Of a stretch of DNA of 64,000 bases, positions 41,935 to 50,239 are shown piece after piece. The stretch's first letter is position 1. Each line of letters begins with the position of its first letter. This DNA is from Bog-950 sp044225825 (lineage in GTDB: Bacteria > Bacteroidota > Bacteroidia > Chitinophagales > LD1): assembly GCA_044225825.1 (NCBI GenBank), contig JBGAIB010000001.1:124001-188000 (forward strand). Reading direction: 5' to 3'. The notes under the pieces are model-generated. The model had not been told where the DNA came from. It searched no databases and saw only the letters and a list, made by a program, of their open reading frames with translations. Made by a program: the position numbers and the translations under genes.

Positions 41935-42828
41935 ATGTGCGGACGATATGTGATTGTTACCCAGGTAGAAGAAATTGAAGTGCGGTTTTATGTGCAAACC
42001 GGCGAACTGCGGGAATACAACCTGACCAAAGGCGGGTTTGTAAACATAAACTACAACCTGGGGCCGGGTATGGCCGCACCGGTTATTGGCAGCGATAAAC
42101 CCAAGCAGATACAGATTATGCATTTTGGCCTAACCCCCGCCTGGAGTAAAAAGCGCATGTATCTGTTTAATGCCCGCACCGAGGGCGACCGCAATGCCGA
42201 GAACAACCCTAACTATAGCGGAGCCAAGGATATTATTAATAAGCCGAGTTTCAGGCAGGCGATACGCAAGCGACGTTGCCTGATACCCTGCAATGGCTTT
42301 ATTGAGGGTCCGGAAAAAGAAAAGCTGAGCAAACCGTATTATGTGTTTATGCGCGACCGGAGACCCTTTGCATTAGCAGGCATTTGGGAAGATTGGGCCG
42401 ACCCTGAAACGGGTGAGGTAACGCGGGGCTTTGCTATTATAACCACGGTTGCAAATCCGTTGCTGCAAAAAATTGGGCACCACCGCAGTCCGGTTATCAT
42501 TGCCGAGCAGTTCTGGAATATATGGCTGAATGAAGAAACACCCCTGCATGATGTTACCATGTTGCTGGAACCCTACGATTACAAGGAAATGAACGCTTAC
42601 CCCATTGATCCAAAAATAAAAAGCCCGAGAGCTACCGGACCGGAACTGATTAAACCTACCGGGAATTTAATTTTTGCGGAAACCGATACGGTTTATAACG
42701 ATAAGTTGAAACTGGTGGGCATGGGCAGGGGAAAACGGGACGACCACAACGGTGTGCAAATGACACTGGAAGAAATTATGCGCGCCCCCTTTAAGAATCC
42801 GGCCAACAAAACGCCCGACCCAAAATAG
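41935..42828 (+). CDS. yedK: SRAP-domain protein (HMCES/YedK family)
   Basis: 297 aa. Starts MCGRYVIV: Cys2 becomes the N-terminal catalytic residue that crosslinks to abasic sites in single-stranded DNA. Other active-site marks are NARTEG (Asn), CLIPCNGFIEGPEKEK (Glu) and IGHHRSPVII (His). The length is about 70 residues more than E. coli YedK, as usual in Bacteroidota. It protects abasic sites at replication forks. It is alone between the export operon and a convergent serine hydrolase gene. Confidence 0.95.
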   Translation: MCGRYVIVTQVEEIEVRFYVQTGELREYNLTKGGFVNINYNLGPGMAAPVIGSDKPKQIQIMHFGLTPAWSKKRMYLFNARTEGDRNAENNPNYSGAKDIINKPSFRQAIRKRRCLIPCNGFIEGPEKEKLSKPYYVFMRDRRPFALAGIWEDWADPETGEVTRGFAIITTVANPLLQKIGHHRSPVIIAEQFWNIWLNEETPLHDVTMLLEPYDYKEMNAYPIDPKIKSPRATGPELIKPTGNLIFAETDTVYNDKLKLVGMGRGKRDDHNGVQMTLEEIMRAPFKNPANKTPDPK

Positions 42829-42857
42829 GCGGGCAGCAAAGTTGCACGATGGCCGTG

Positions 42858-44192
42858 CTATAATTTTACTACTTGCAAGCGCTGTTGCCTGTTTGGCGTG
42901 TTCAGTTGCACTACATACATACCCGCAGGTAACAACTTGCCGTAGGCATCCGTACCTTCCCAATCAAAGGAAGTGGAACCCTTAACGGATTGCTGCCATA
43001 CCGGTTGCCCAAGCAGGTTATAGATGCTGATAACCCCCTCCTGCAAGTCCTGGCCCTTTAACTCTATCCGTATAGTAGTTGAAAACGGATTAGGATAAGC
43101 CGCCATATTTTCTTTCTCCGGTGTTGTGGCAGTTACGCCCGTTTCGGAGCACAACACGGGATTGAGGTAGCGCCAAATAGTATCGTTGAGTGTAAATGGC
43201 ACATCATCGCCGGAGGGTGCTTCGCCCATGCGCACCAGTACCAGATTCATGGAAGGAACCACATTTATAAACTGACCGTTTTTGCCCATCGCTGCAAACA
43301 TATCGTTGGGGGCATGCGTTAGCATGGTGCCCGGTAGTACCCATTGGGCACCCGGCACCATAAATGATTGCTTGCCGTTTAGCCAGGTTAAGTATCCATA
43401 GCCATAGTTGAGTGTTTGCGAGCTGTTGGTCATTTGATTAAAGTAAGCGGTATCGCCCAGCACCGGGGTGGTGTTCCAGGTGCCTTTGTTGAGCAACAAT
43501 AAACCAAAGCGCGCCATGCTACGGGCCGTGCTTACAAATACATTGTTATAACCCGATTGGTAAAATGCACCTGTAATGCCAGTGGGAGTCTTAATGCGCT
43601 GGGCAATAAAGGTGTTCAGCGATTGTCCGGTTGCTGCAGCAATTACATCATCAAGCTTTGTATAGGGGCCATTGTGATAAGCCCAGCGGGTACCGGCATC
43701 GGCCAGGTATTGAAGGCAGGTATCAAGCGTACAATAATGATCCGGCACTCCGTCATCCAAACCGGTGGTCATACTCAACTGATGCCGGATGGTTATCATG
43801 GCTTCCTTATCCGGCGGACAACTGGTCCAACCCTGCCCCAGATATTTGGCCGAGGTATCATTTATAGAAAGAAAGCCCTGCTGCTGTGCAATGCCAACGG
43901 CAAAGCCCGTTAATGTTTTGCCTGCTGATGCCCAATACCACAAGCTATCGCGGGTAAAGGCGTCGAAATATTTTTCGATCACCAATTTGCCGTCTTTAAG
44001 AATTATAAAGGCTTTGGTATTGTTAGCATCGAGCATGGCATACAACGCCGGCAACTCGTTTTGGCACCAACCTAAAGATGAAAGCGAAACGGTATCCCAG
44101 GTGGAGCCGGTGGTTGGAGGAAAATACAGCGATTGCGCACGCACATTGGAAAGACAGAAAAGCAAACAGAGCAGGTAAAACGATTTTTTCAT
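42858..44192 (-). CDS. T9SS-exported serine hydrolase (class C beta-lactamase / DD-peptidase fold)
   Basis: The ATG at 44192 gives a signal peptide (MKKSFYLLCLLFCLSNVRAQ); 444 aa. The beta-lactamase-family active site appears as SAGKTLTGF (Ser-x-x-Lys, about residue 88) and YHNGPYTKL (Tyr-x-Asn). No clear KTG or HxG box is visible near the end of the catalytic domain, so the third motif is unsure. The last 75 residues (AAYPNPFSTTIRIEL ... GMYVVQL ... QRLQVVKL) are a type A T9SS sorting domain, so the enzyme is released or surface-attached outside the cell. Substrate likely an ester or D-amino-acid amide. Confidence 0.9.
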   Translation of the reverse strand: MKKSFYLLCLLFCLSNVRAQSLYFPPTTGSTWDTVSLSSLGWCQNELPALYAMLDANNTKAFIILKDGKLVIEKYFDAFTRDSLWYWASAGKTLTGFAVGIAQQQGFLSINDTSAKYLGQGWTSCPPDKEAMITIRHQLSMTTGLDDGVPDHYCTLDTCLQYLADAGTRWAYHNGPYTKLDDVIAAATGQSLNTFIAQRIKTPTGITGAFYQSGYNNVFVSTARSMARFGLLLLNKGTWNTTPVLGDTAYFNQMTNSSQTLNYGYGYLTWLNGKQSFMVPGAQWVLPGTMLTHAPNDMFAAMGKNGQFINVVPSMNLVLVRMGEAPSGDDVPFTLNDTIWRYLNPVLCSETGVTATTPEKENMAAYPNPFSTTIRIELKGQDLQEGVISIYNLLGQPVWQQSVKGSTSFDWEGTDAYGKLLPAGMYVVQLNTPNRQQRLQVVKL

Positions 44193-44291
44193 ACACGGGG
44201 TTTGAAACACTATGACCTAATGTATTGAAAAAAGTTTAATTCGGCCTGAAGCATTGCATAAATCTGCTGGTGCTCCATTACGAACACCGGG

Positions 44292-45569
44292 CTATTTTTT
44301 CTTCGCTGCTTTTTTGGCCTTAGGCTTTGCAACTTTTGCTTTGCTAACTACTGTTTTGGCCTTGGCCAGTATATCGTGGCCGCCAATTTCCTTTTTGGCC
44401 TCCAGGTAGCGCTGGTTATGCGGGTTAGGGGCAACTTCCAAAGGCACATTGTCGACGATCTCTAAACCATACCCAATTAAGCCCACTCGCTTTTTAGGGT
44501 TGTTGGTCATCAGTTTCATTTTACTGATGCCGAGGTCGTGCAGAATCTGGGCGCCAACACCGTAGTCGCGGGCATCCATAGGCAAGCCCAGGTGCAGGTT
44601 CGCCTGGTAGGTATCCATGCCCTGCTCTTGTAATTGATAGGCTTTTAACTTGTTGAGCAGGCCAATGCCGCGGCCTTCCTGCTGCATATACAGCACCACG
44701 CCTTTACCTTCCTGTTCAATCCGCTGGAGAGCACAACTTAACTGATCGCCGCAATCGCAACGCAGCGAGCCCATAATATCGCCTGTAAGACAACTGCTGT
44801 GTACACGCACCAGCACCGGTTCGTTTTTCTTCCACGAGCCCTTGATGATTGCCAGGTGCGGTTCGTTACCACCCTGCTGGCTGTAGGCCCGAACGCGAAA
44901 GTGGCCATACTTGGTTGGCATATCTACTTCCACCTCGCGCTTAATAAGGCTATCGTGCTCCATGCGGTATTCAATCAAATCCTTAATAGAAATGATTTTC
45001 AGCTTCAGCTTTTTAGCGATCTCCAGCAACTGCGGTAAACGCGCCATACTGCCATCGGCATTCATAATCTCCACCAACACACCGGCGGACTCAAAACCCG
45101 CCATGCGGGCAAGGTCGATAGTAGCTTCGGTGTGGCCCGCGCGGCGCAGCACTCCACCTGTTTTAGCACGCAGGGGGAAGATATGGCCGGGGCGTGCAAA
45201 CTCTTCGGGTTTGGCATCGCGGGCAATGAGTCGCTGTACTGTTTGAGCACGATCGTGTGCACTGATACCGGTAGTACAGCCGTGGCCGATTAAATCTACT
45301 GAAACGGTAAAGGCGGTTTCGTGATGCGAAGAGTTGGTTTTAACCATTAAAGGCAGATCCATGCGTTCGCAGAGTTCTTCGTCCATGGGCATACAAATAA
45401 GCCCACGCCCATGGGTAGCCATAAAGTTGATCATTTCGGGTGTTACACAACGGGCAGCGGCAATAAAGTCGCCTTCATTCTCGCGGTCCTCATCATCCAC
45501 CACTATTATCAGGTTACCCTTTTTTATTTCGGCTATGGCTTCGGGTATTGTATTCAGTTTACTTTTCAT
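44292..45569 (-). CDS. ribBA: Bifunctional 3,4-dihydroxy-2-butanone-4-phosphate synthase / GTP cyclohydrolase II
   Basis: 425 aa. Residues 1-205 are the DHBP synthase domain (DDEDRENEGDFIAAA, HGRGLICMPM, GHTEATIDLARMAG). Residues about 206-400 are GTP cyclohydrolase II with the zinc site CLTGDIMGSLRCDCGDQL and YMQQEGRGIGLLNKL. It catalyses both entry steps of riboflavin synthesis. The C-terminal about 25 residues form a Lys/Ala-rich tail (KAKTVVSKAKVAKPKAKKAA) not needed for catalysis. No FMN riboswitch is evident upstream. Downstream of the GT2 gene on the same strand by 29 bp, with no functional link seen. Confidence 0.97.
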   Translation of the reverse strand: MKSKLNTIPEAIAEIKKGNLIIVVDDEDRENEGDFIAAARCVTPEMINFMATHGRGLICMPMDEELCERMDLPLMVKTNSSHHETAFTVSVDLIGHGCTTGISAHDRAQTVQRLIARDAKPEEFARPGHIFPLRAKTGGVLRRAGHTEATIDLARMAGFESAGVLVEIMNADGSMARLPQLLEIAKKLKLKIISIKDLIEYRMEHDSLIKREVEVDMPTKYGHFRVRAYSQQGGNEPHLAIIKGSWKKNEPVLVRVHSSCLTGDIMGSLRCDCGDQLSCALQRIEQEGKGVVLYMQQEGRGIGLLNKLKAYQLQEQGMDTYQANLHLGLPMDARDYGVGAQILHDLGISKMKLMTNNPKKRVGLIGYGLEIVDNVPLEVAPNPHNQRYLEAKKEIGGHDILAKAKTVVSKAKVAKPKAKKAAKKK

Positions 45570-45598
45570 GTTATTATATTTATAGAACGCACATCAAT

Positions 45599-46795
45599 TT
45601 AGTTCAGGTTACGTTTGGTGGGGCTCCAGGCGCTGGTGCTGATGCCCCGGGCATACATGATAAAGCCGCTAACCAAGGCCATATTCATGCTGCAAAAATA
45701 CGCCACAAAACGCAGTAAGCGGTTATGGATACCGGCCGCATTCAACAACCCATCCAACACCGGCGAGATCAAAAATAGATTCTGCATAACAAACGTTGTT
45801 AGATAAAACGGCGAATAGCCGATAAGCGCCAGGTTGCTAAAGTAAGCAGCCCCAATGAAAACCGGTCCAAACCAACGCAATACCTTGTGCGAAAAAAAGC
45901 TAAAAGACAAGGCACCGGGGCGCAGTAACAGGGGCCAGTAAACGCCCAGGTTTTGCCAGTTACCGGCCTGTATGCGGGTTTTGCGTTTGTATTCTTCCTG
46001 CACCTCGTTACTCACATCTTCGTAACAAACAGCCTTCAGTTCAAATATGGCCTTGCTACCGGTTTTAAGCACATGCAGGCTGAGGTAAAAATCCTCCATC
46101 AAAAAAGCCGGTGGAATGGGCGACCATAAGCTACAACGCATGGCGTAACAGGCGCCGAAAGCTCCCATCATAGTACCCCAAATCAAGCCTTCGTTGTATT
46201 TGATGCGGTTTTCGCGTTGTATATAAGCCTCTTCCTGCACCGAGATACCATCGGCCTGCATACCACGGTTGAGGATGTTGGCGCCTACCTGCCCTATTGC
46301 CGGGTTTTTAAAATGCTTAGCCAGTTCAAGGAGCGTGGCCGGCGTAAAAATTACATTGGCATCGGTAAATACATACGCTGCTGCTGCGCCGGGCTGTTGT
46401 TGTTTTTCGATACCAGCTACCAGTTGGTTAACAATGCCTGATTTGCCGGTACGGCCCGGAAAGTTAGTCCAGCTTAACTGCGCGTGCTGTGCCGCAAATT
46501 CGGTAAGTATGGCATTGGTGCCATCGGTTGAGTTATCGCTGCCCACAATTACCTGAAACCGGTTAGCAGGATAAGTGGTGTTAAAAATGCTTTCGAGCTT
46601 CTGGCGCAAGATGCGCTCCTCGTTATAGGCTGCAAATACGATGTAGAGGTGCGGAAGACCGGCATCGCTGTTTTGATAGACCTGTTGATTTTGTTGTTTG
46701 CCCCTTGCCAATACAGCCAGCAATAAAGGATACAGCACGTAAGAATGAAACATACAGGCGGCGCAAAACCAGAAAATTACTTGGGCTGCTATCAT
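45599..46795 (-). CDS. Family 2 glycosyltransferase (membrane-bound)
   Basis: 398 aa with an N-terminal membrane helix (residues 4-27), a GT-A catalytic domain (YIVFAAYNEERILRQKLESI, VIVGSDNSTDGT with the nucleotide-binding acidic residues, TDANVIF, MEDFYLSLHVLKTGSK with the ED catalytic base, and KRKTRIQAGNWQN, a QxxRW-like element) and three C-terminal helices. This layout is shared with processive synthases such as those for polysaccharides. Its start codon overlaps the stop of the upstream GT4 gene by 4 bases, so both belong to one sugar-assembly operon. Confidence 0.9.
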   Translation of the reverse strand: MIAAQVIFWFCAACMFHSYVLYPLLLAVLARGKQQNQQVYQNSDAGLPHLYIVFAAYNEERILRQKLESIFNTTYPANRFQVIVGSDNSTDGTNAILTEFAAQHAQLSWTNFPGRTGKSGIVNQLVAGIEKQQQPGAAAAYVFTDANVIFTPATLLELAKHFKNPAIGQVGANILNRGMQADGISVQEEAYIQRENRIKYNEGLIWGTMMGAFGACYAMRCSLWSPIPPAFLMEDFYLSLHVLKTGSKAIFELKAVCYEDVSNEVQEEYKRKTRIQAGNWQNLGVYWPLLLRPGALSFSFFSHKVLRWFGPVFIGAAYFSNLALIGYSPFYLTTFVMQNLFLISPVLDGLLNAAGIHNRLLRFVAYFCSMNMALVSGFIMYARGISTSAWSPTKRNLN

Positions 46796-48009
46796 GCCAG
46801 ACTACGGTAGTAGGTTATCAGTTTATCAAAAATGCTGCGGTTGCGGTAATTATCAAATGCGAATTTATGTGCCGCTGCTCCTATCCGTGTTGCATAGGTA
46901 ACATCGTTCAGGCATAGTTCCAGCTTTTGAATAAAAGCTTCTGCCGTTTCGGCAATTAAAATATTTTCTCCGTCTGTAAGCCCCAGACCTTCGGCGGCAA
47001 TTGGTGTGGCTATAATACATTTACCCAGGGCCATGCCTTCGAGAATTTTAATACGGATACCGCTACCCGAAACTATAGGCACCACCAGCAGGCCGTGTTG
47101 CAGCATAAAGGCTTTGGCATCGGGCACTTCGCCTACCGCTACAAAGTGAGCATCGGATAGTTTCTTAATACTCTCCGGCATTTTTTTACCGGCTACTAAC
47201 AGGTTTACCTGCGGGAACCGGGAACTCAGCGCAGGCCATACCTCGCGGTGGAACCATTCAATACCCTGCAGGTTAGGCATCCAATCAAAAGCGCCGATGA
47301 AGCACAAGTCAGCTGCATTGAAGTTGGTGTTTTCCGGTTGCGCGGGCACATCCATGCCGGCGGGTACCACAATGGTTTTAACGGTTGGACTTAGCGCTTT
47401 TAATGCCGCCTCATCCTCACGGCTGATAGCCATTACCACATCGCATTGGGTAGCAGCTGCGGCTTCGAACTTTTGAAGGCGGTTTGCTTCGAGGCTGATG
47501 TATTGCTTTTTAAGCAGATTGGCTTCCTGTGCGGCCACCCGTTGCCAGATGCCGTGTTCTACATTATGGGCGCGCATACTGATGCGGGCCTTGCTATGGG
47601 CACGGATAGTTGGAATATAGGCTGCAGGCGGTAAACCATCCACATGTACCACGTCGTAGGTGCTTTTTTGCAGCAGATCAATCAATGCTTGCCGGTATTG
47701 GCCGGATACAAAGCGATCGATTACATACGAACTGCCTTTCAGCAAACTATTTAAAGCGCCCAGCGGTTTAATGTGGTTATCGATAAGCACGGTATGCACC
47801 GTACCGAACTTGCCGAACTGCTCTGCTATGATTGCGGGTTCAACGAAGTGCTTGGTGGTGTTCATAGCCAGCAGGGTTACTTCGCAACCGGCTTCGGCAT
47901 AACCCTTCACAAAATTATAAGCGCCGATAGCGCCGCCATCGTTCAGGGGCCAGGGTATGCGGTTGAGCAACACTAAAATACGTACAGGCTTTACGCCTTG
48001 AACACTCAT
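46792..48009 (-). CDS. Family 4 (GT-B) glycosyltransferase
   Basis: I chose the ATG at 48009 (MSVQGVKPVRILVLLNRIPW); the frame extends 16 codons upstream to a GTG but would crowd the divergent gene at 48070. 405 aa. The N-terminal domain starts with PWPLNDGGAIGAYNFVKGYAEAG, and the C-terminal donor-binding domain has FIGAFDWMPNLQGIEWF and IVSGSGIRIKILEGMALGKCIIATP, with the GT4 E-x7-E like arrangement. Likely transfers a nucleotide sugar onto a surface glycan or lipid. Overlaps the following GT2 gene by 4 bp. Confidence 0.88.
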   Translation of the reverse strand: MSVQGVKPVRILVLLNRIPWPLNDGGAIGAYNFVKGYAEAGCEVTLLAMNTTKHFVEPAIIAEQFGKFGTVHTVLIDNHIKPLGALNSLLKGSSYVIDRFVSGQYRQALIDLLQKSTYDVVHVDGLPPAAYIPTIRAHSKARISMRAHNVEHGIWQRVAAQEANLLKKQYISLEANRLQKFEAAAATQCDVVMAISREDEAALKALSPTVKTIVVPAGMDVPAQPENTNFNAADLCFIGAFDWMPNLQGIEWFHREVWPALSSRFPQVNLLVAGKKMPESIKKLSDAHFVAVGEVPDAKAFMLQHGLLVVPIVSGSGIRIKILEGMALGKCIIATPIAAEGLGLTDGENILIAETAEAFIQKLELCLNDVTYATRIGAAAHKFAFDNYRNRSIFDKLITYYRSLA

Positions 48010-48069
48010 TAGCTTTTTTAGATTTGTGCGCGAATGTAGAAAAAGGGCAGACAGCACCCCCCAATAACC

Positions 48070-48807
48070 ATGTATAAGAACAAAAAAGTAGCGGTGGTTT
48101 TACCCGCCTATAATGCCAGTAAAACACTGGAACAGACCTACCGTGAAATTCCGATGGAAGTGGTTGATTTTGTGATATTGGTGGACGATGCCAGTAAAGA
48201 TAATACCGTAGAAGTAGGCCGGCAGCTTGGTATACAGCACATTATTAGCCACGAGAAGAATAAAGGTTATGGCGGTAATCAGAAAACCTGCTATACCAAG
48301 GCACTGGAACTGGGAGCTGACATTGTGGTAATGCTGCACCCCGATTACCAGTATACCCCTAAACTGCTGACGGCAATGATTAGCATAATCGGGAACGAGG
48401 TATACCCGGTAGTGTTAGGTTCGCGTATTTTAGGTGGCGGTGCCTTAAAAGGCGGTATGCCGTTGTATAAATACGTATTCAACCGGTTTTTGACCCTAAC
48501 GCAAAACATATTACTGGGCGAAAAGCTTTCGGAATACCACACCGGTTACCGGGCCTTTAGCAAGGAAGTGTTGACTTCCATTAAGTTCATGAACAACTCG
48601 GATGACTTTGTATTTGACAATCAGATGCTTTCGCAGATATTTTATGCAGGCTTTGAAATTGCCGAAGTCACCTGCCCAACCAAATACTTTGAAGAAGCCA
48701 GCTCCATTAACTTTAGCCGTAGCATGACCTACGGTATCGGCTGCCTGAAAGTATCGATGCTGCACCGCCTGTGCAAGTGGGGTGTTATGAAAAGTAATTT
48801 ATATTAA
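48070..48807 (+). CDS. Family 2 glycosyltransferase, dolichol-phosphate-mannose-synthase-like
   Basis: 245 aa without a membrane anchor. VAVVLPAYNASKTLEQTYREIP, FVILVDDASKDNT (DDAS), HEKNKGYGGNQKTCYTKAL and VVMLHPDYQYTPKLL (the DxD-like acidic element is HPDYQY) are GT2 marks; GSRILGGGALKGGMPLYKYVFNRFLTLTQNILLG and YHTGYRAFSKEVL resemble polyprenyl-phosphate sugar transferases of the DPM1 type. It may supply polyprenyl-P-sugar to GT-C enzymes such as those at 20.7 and 29 kb. Divergent from the GT4 gene and upstream of the squalene synthase gene by 226 bp. Confidence 0.9.
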   Translation: MYKNKKVAVVLPAYNASKTLEQTYREIPMEVVDFVILVDDASKDNTVEVGRQLGIQHIISHEKNKGYGGNQKTCYTKALELGADIVVMLHPDYQYTPKLLTAMISIIGNEVYPVVLGSRILGGGALKGGMPLYKYVFNRFLTLTQNILLGEKLSEYHTGYRAFSKEVLTSIKFMNNSDDFVFDNQMLSQIFYAGFEIAEVTCPTKYFEEASSINFSRSMTYGIGCLKVSMLHRLCKWGVMKSNLY

Positions 48808-48940
48808 TCCGTCTTTTATAGGTATGATTGCTTAGTGCGAACAGCGCTAAGTTTACCACCTCATGCCGCCTTTACACCCAGTTTAGCTGCTTCACAAGCG
48901 ACCTTATAAGTTGATTTATAGGTTTTTATGTTAATTCACA

Positions 48941-49009
48941 GCGAATTGTGAAAAATTCGCTTGGGTACTTGCGAAAAATACGCACATATTCGCTTAGCGA
49001 AATATTCGC
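48941..49009. repeat. Array of six GCGAA/TTCGC elements upstream of squalene synthase
   Basis: GCGAA occurs at 48941, 48971 and 48997; TTCGC at 48956, 48989 and 49005. The first two form a 20-bp palindrome (GCGAATT-N6-AATTCGC). The last three form overlapping palindromes TTCGC-TTA-GCGAA and GCGAA-ATA-TTCGC. The array ends 24 bases before the ATG at 49034, so it probably covers the promoter and acts as a multi-site operator, although TTCGC also resembles the end of some Bacteroidota -7 boxes. Confidence 0.7.
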
Positions 49010-49033
49010 GACAATAACCCAAAAATTGAATGC

Positions 49034-50230
49034 ATGGTAAAGGACTTGGTAAAGTCGGTTTACAGACCGTCGGAATTAATGGCCCTGCTTAAAATTAAGT
49101 TTAGCGGCAACATCCCTAAGGATCATCCCGAGCCACTGGAAATATTGGCTAGAAAGATGAGTGACCGCGATTTCTGTTATGCTGCCCTTAACCGGGTTAG
49201 CAGATCGTTTGCGGTAGTTATACAACAATTGCCTGAAGAATTGAAAGACCCCGTTTGCGTGTTTTACCTGGTATTACGTGGTTTGGATTCGGTAGAAGAC
49301 GACATGACCTACCCGGCCGAGAAGCGTTTGCCCCTGTTACGGGCATTTCACCTGAAGAGCTACGAAAAAGGCTGGAACCTGAAAGGTGTAGGCGATAGCG
49401 ATGATTACCGCACTTTGCTGGCTAACTACCATAAGGTAATCGGTCTGTTTTTATCGCTGGACGAAAGCTACCAACAGGTGATAACAGACATTTGTGAGCG
49501 CATGGGCAATGGCATGGCTGATTATGCGGAGAAGAAGGTGAATTCGCTTTACGACTACGACACCTATTGCCATTATGTGGCAGGTTTGGTAGGGATAGGT
49601 CTTTCTGCGCTATTTTCTGCTTCGGGCCGCGAAAGCGAGCGTTTGCAGCAGGAAACTGAATTAGCCAACTCCATGGGTTTGCTGTTACAGAAAACCAACA
49701 TCTCTCGTGATTACTACGAAGATCTGAATTTGGGCCGCGTGTTTTGGCCCCGGCAGATTTGGGGCAAGTATGCCGAAAGACTGGAGGAGTTTCATGATAA
49801 GCCTTCCTCGCCGGAGAGTTTAGCCTGCATTAACGAAATGGTGACCAATGCGCTGCAGCATGTAAGCAACTGTATTATGTATCTGCACCTGATCAAAGAC
49901 CCACAGGTATTCCGCTTTTGTGCCATACCGCAGGTAATGGCCATGGCTACGCTGGCTAAAATTTACAATAACCCCCAGGTTTACACCGAGGTGGTAAAAA
50001 TACGCAAGGGTATTGCCGCGAAATTGATGTTGGGCACCAACGATATGGAAGCGCTGAAAAAATACATGGAGGGCTTTGTGGAAGACATCCGCAAGCAACT
50101 GAATGAAAGCGACCCCAATTATGCACTCACCAAAAAACGGTTAAACCGCATTATTGAAGCACTGGATGATGTGAAATACAATCAGGCCGATATAACGGAA
50201 CATTTTGTGGAAGAGACTGTGTTGTTTTAA
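49034..50230 (+). CDS. Squalene synthase, eukaryotic (FDFT1/ERG9) type
   Basis: 398 aa. Condenses two farnesyl diphosphates to squalene with NADPH. Motifs follow the eukaryotic enzyme in order: RVSRSFAVVIQQLPEEL, then YLVLRGLDSVEDDMT (first Asp-rich motif DxxED, residues 85-89), GNGMADYAEKKV, YCHYVAGLVGIGLSALFSAS, NSMGLLLQKTNISRDYYEDL (second Asp-rich motif, about 226-230), FWPRQIW and FCAIPQVMAMATLA. This is distinct from the bacterial HpnC/HpnD route and from crtB-like phytoene synthases. The C-terminal membrane anchor of eukaryotic enzymes is missing. The squalene epoxidase gene begins 9 bp after the stop, so squalene is very probably made for oxidation, not only hopanoid synthesis. Confidence 0.94.
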   Translation: MVKDLVKSVYRPSELMALLKIKFSGNIPKDHPEPLEILARKMSDRDFCYAALNRVSRSFAVVIQQLPEELKDPVCVFYLVLRGLDSVEDDMTYPAEKRLPLLRAFHLKSYEKGWNLKGVGDSDDYRTLLANYHKVIGLFLSLDESYQQVITDICERMGNGMADYAEKKVNSLYDYDTYCHYVAGLVGIGLSALFSASGRESERLQQETELANSMGLLLQKTNISRDYYEDLNLGRVFWPRQIWGKYAERLEEFHDKPSSPESLACINEMVTNALQHVSNCIMYLHLIKDPQVFRFCAIPQVMAMATLAKIYNNPQVYTEVVKIRKGIAAKLMLGTNDMEALKKYMEGFVEDIRKQLNESDPNYALTKKRLNRIIEALDDVKYNQADITEHFVEETVLF

Positions 50231-50239
50231 AGCAGACCT

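Noticed and set aside
45570..45598. FMN riboswitch before ribBA
   Set aside because: Only about 29 bases separate ribBA from the upstream gene, too short for the aptamer, and none of its conserved bases are visible.
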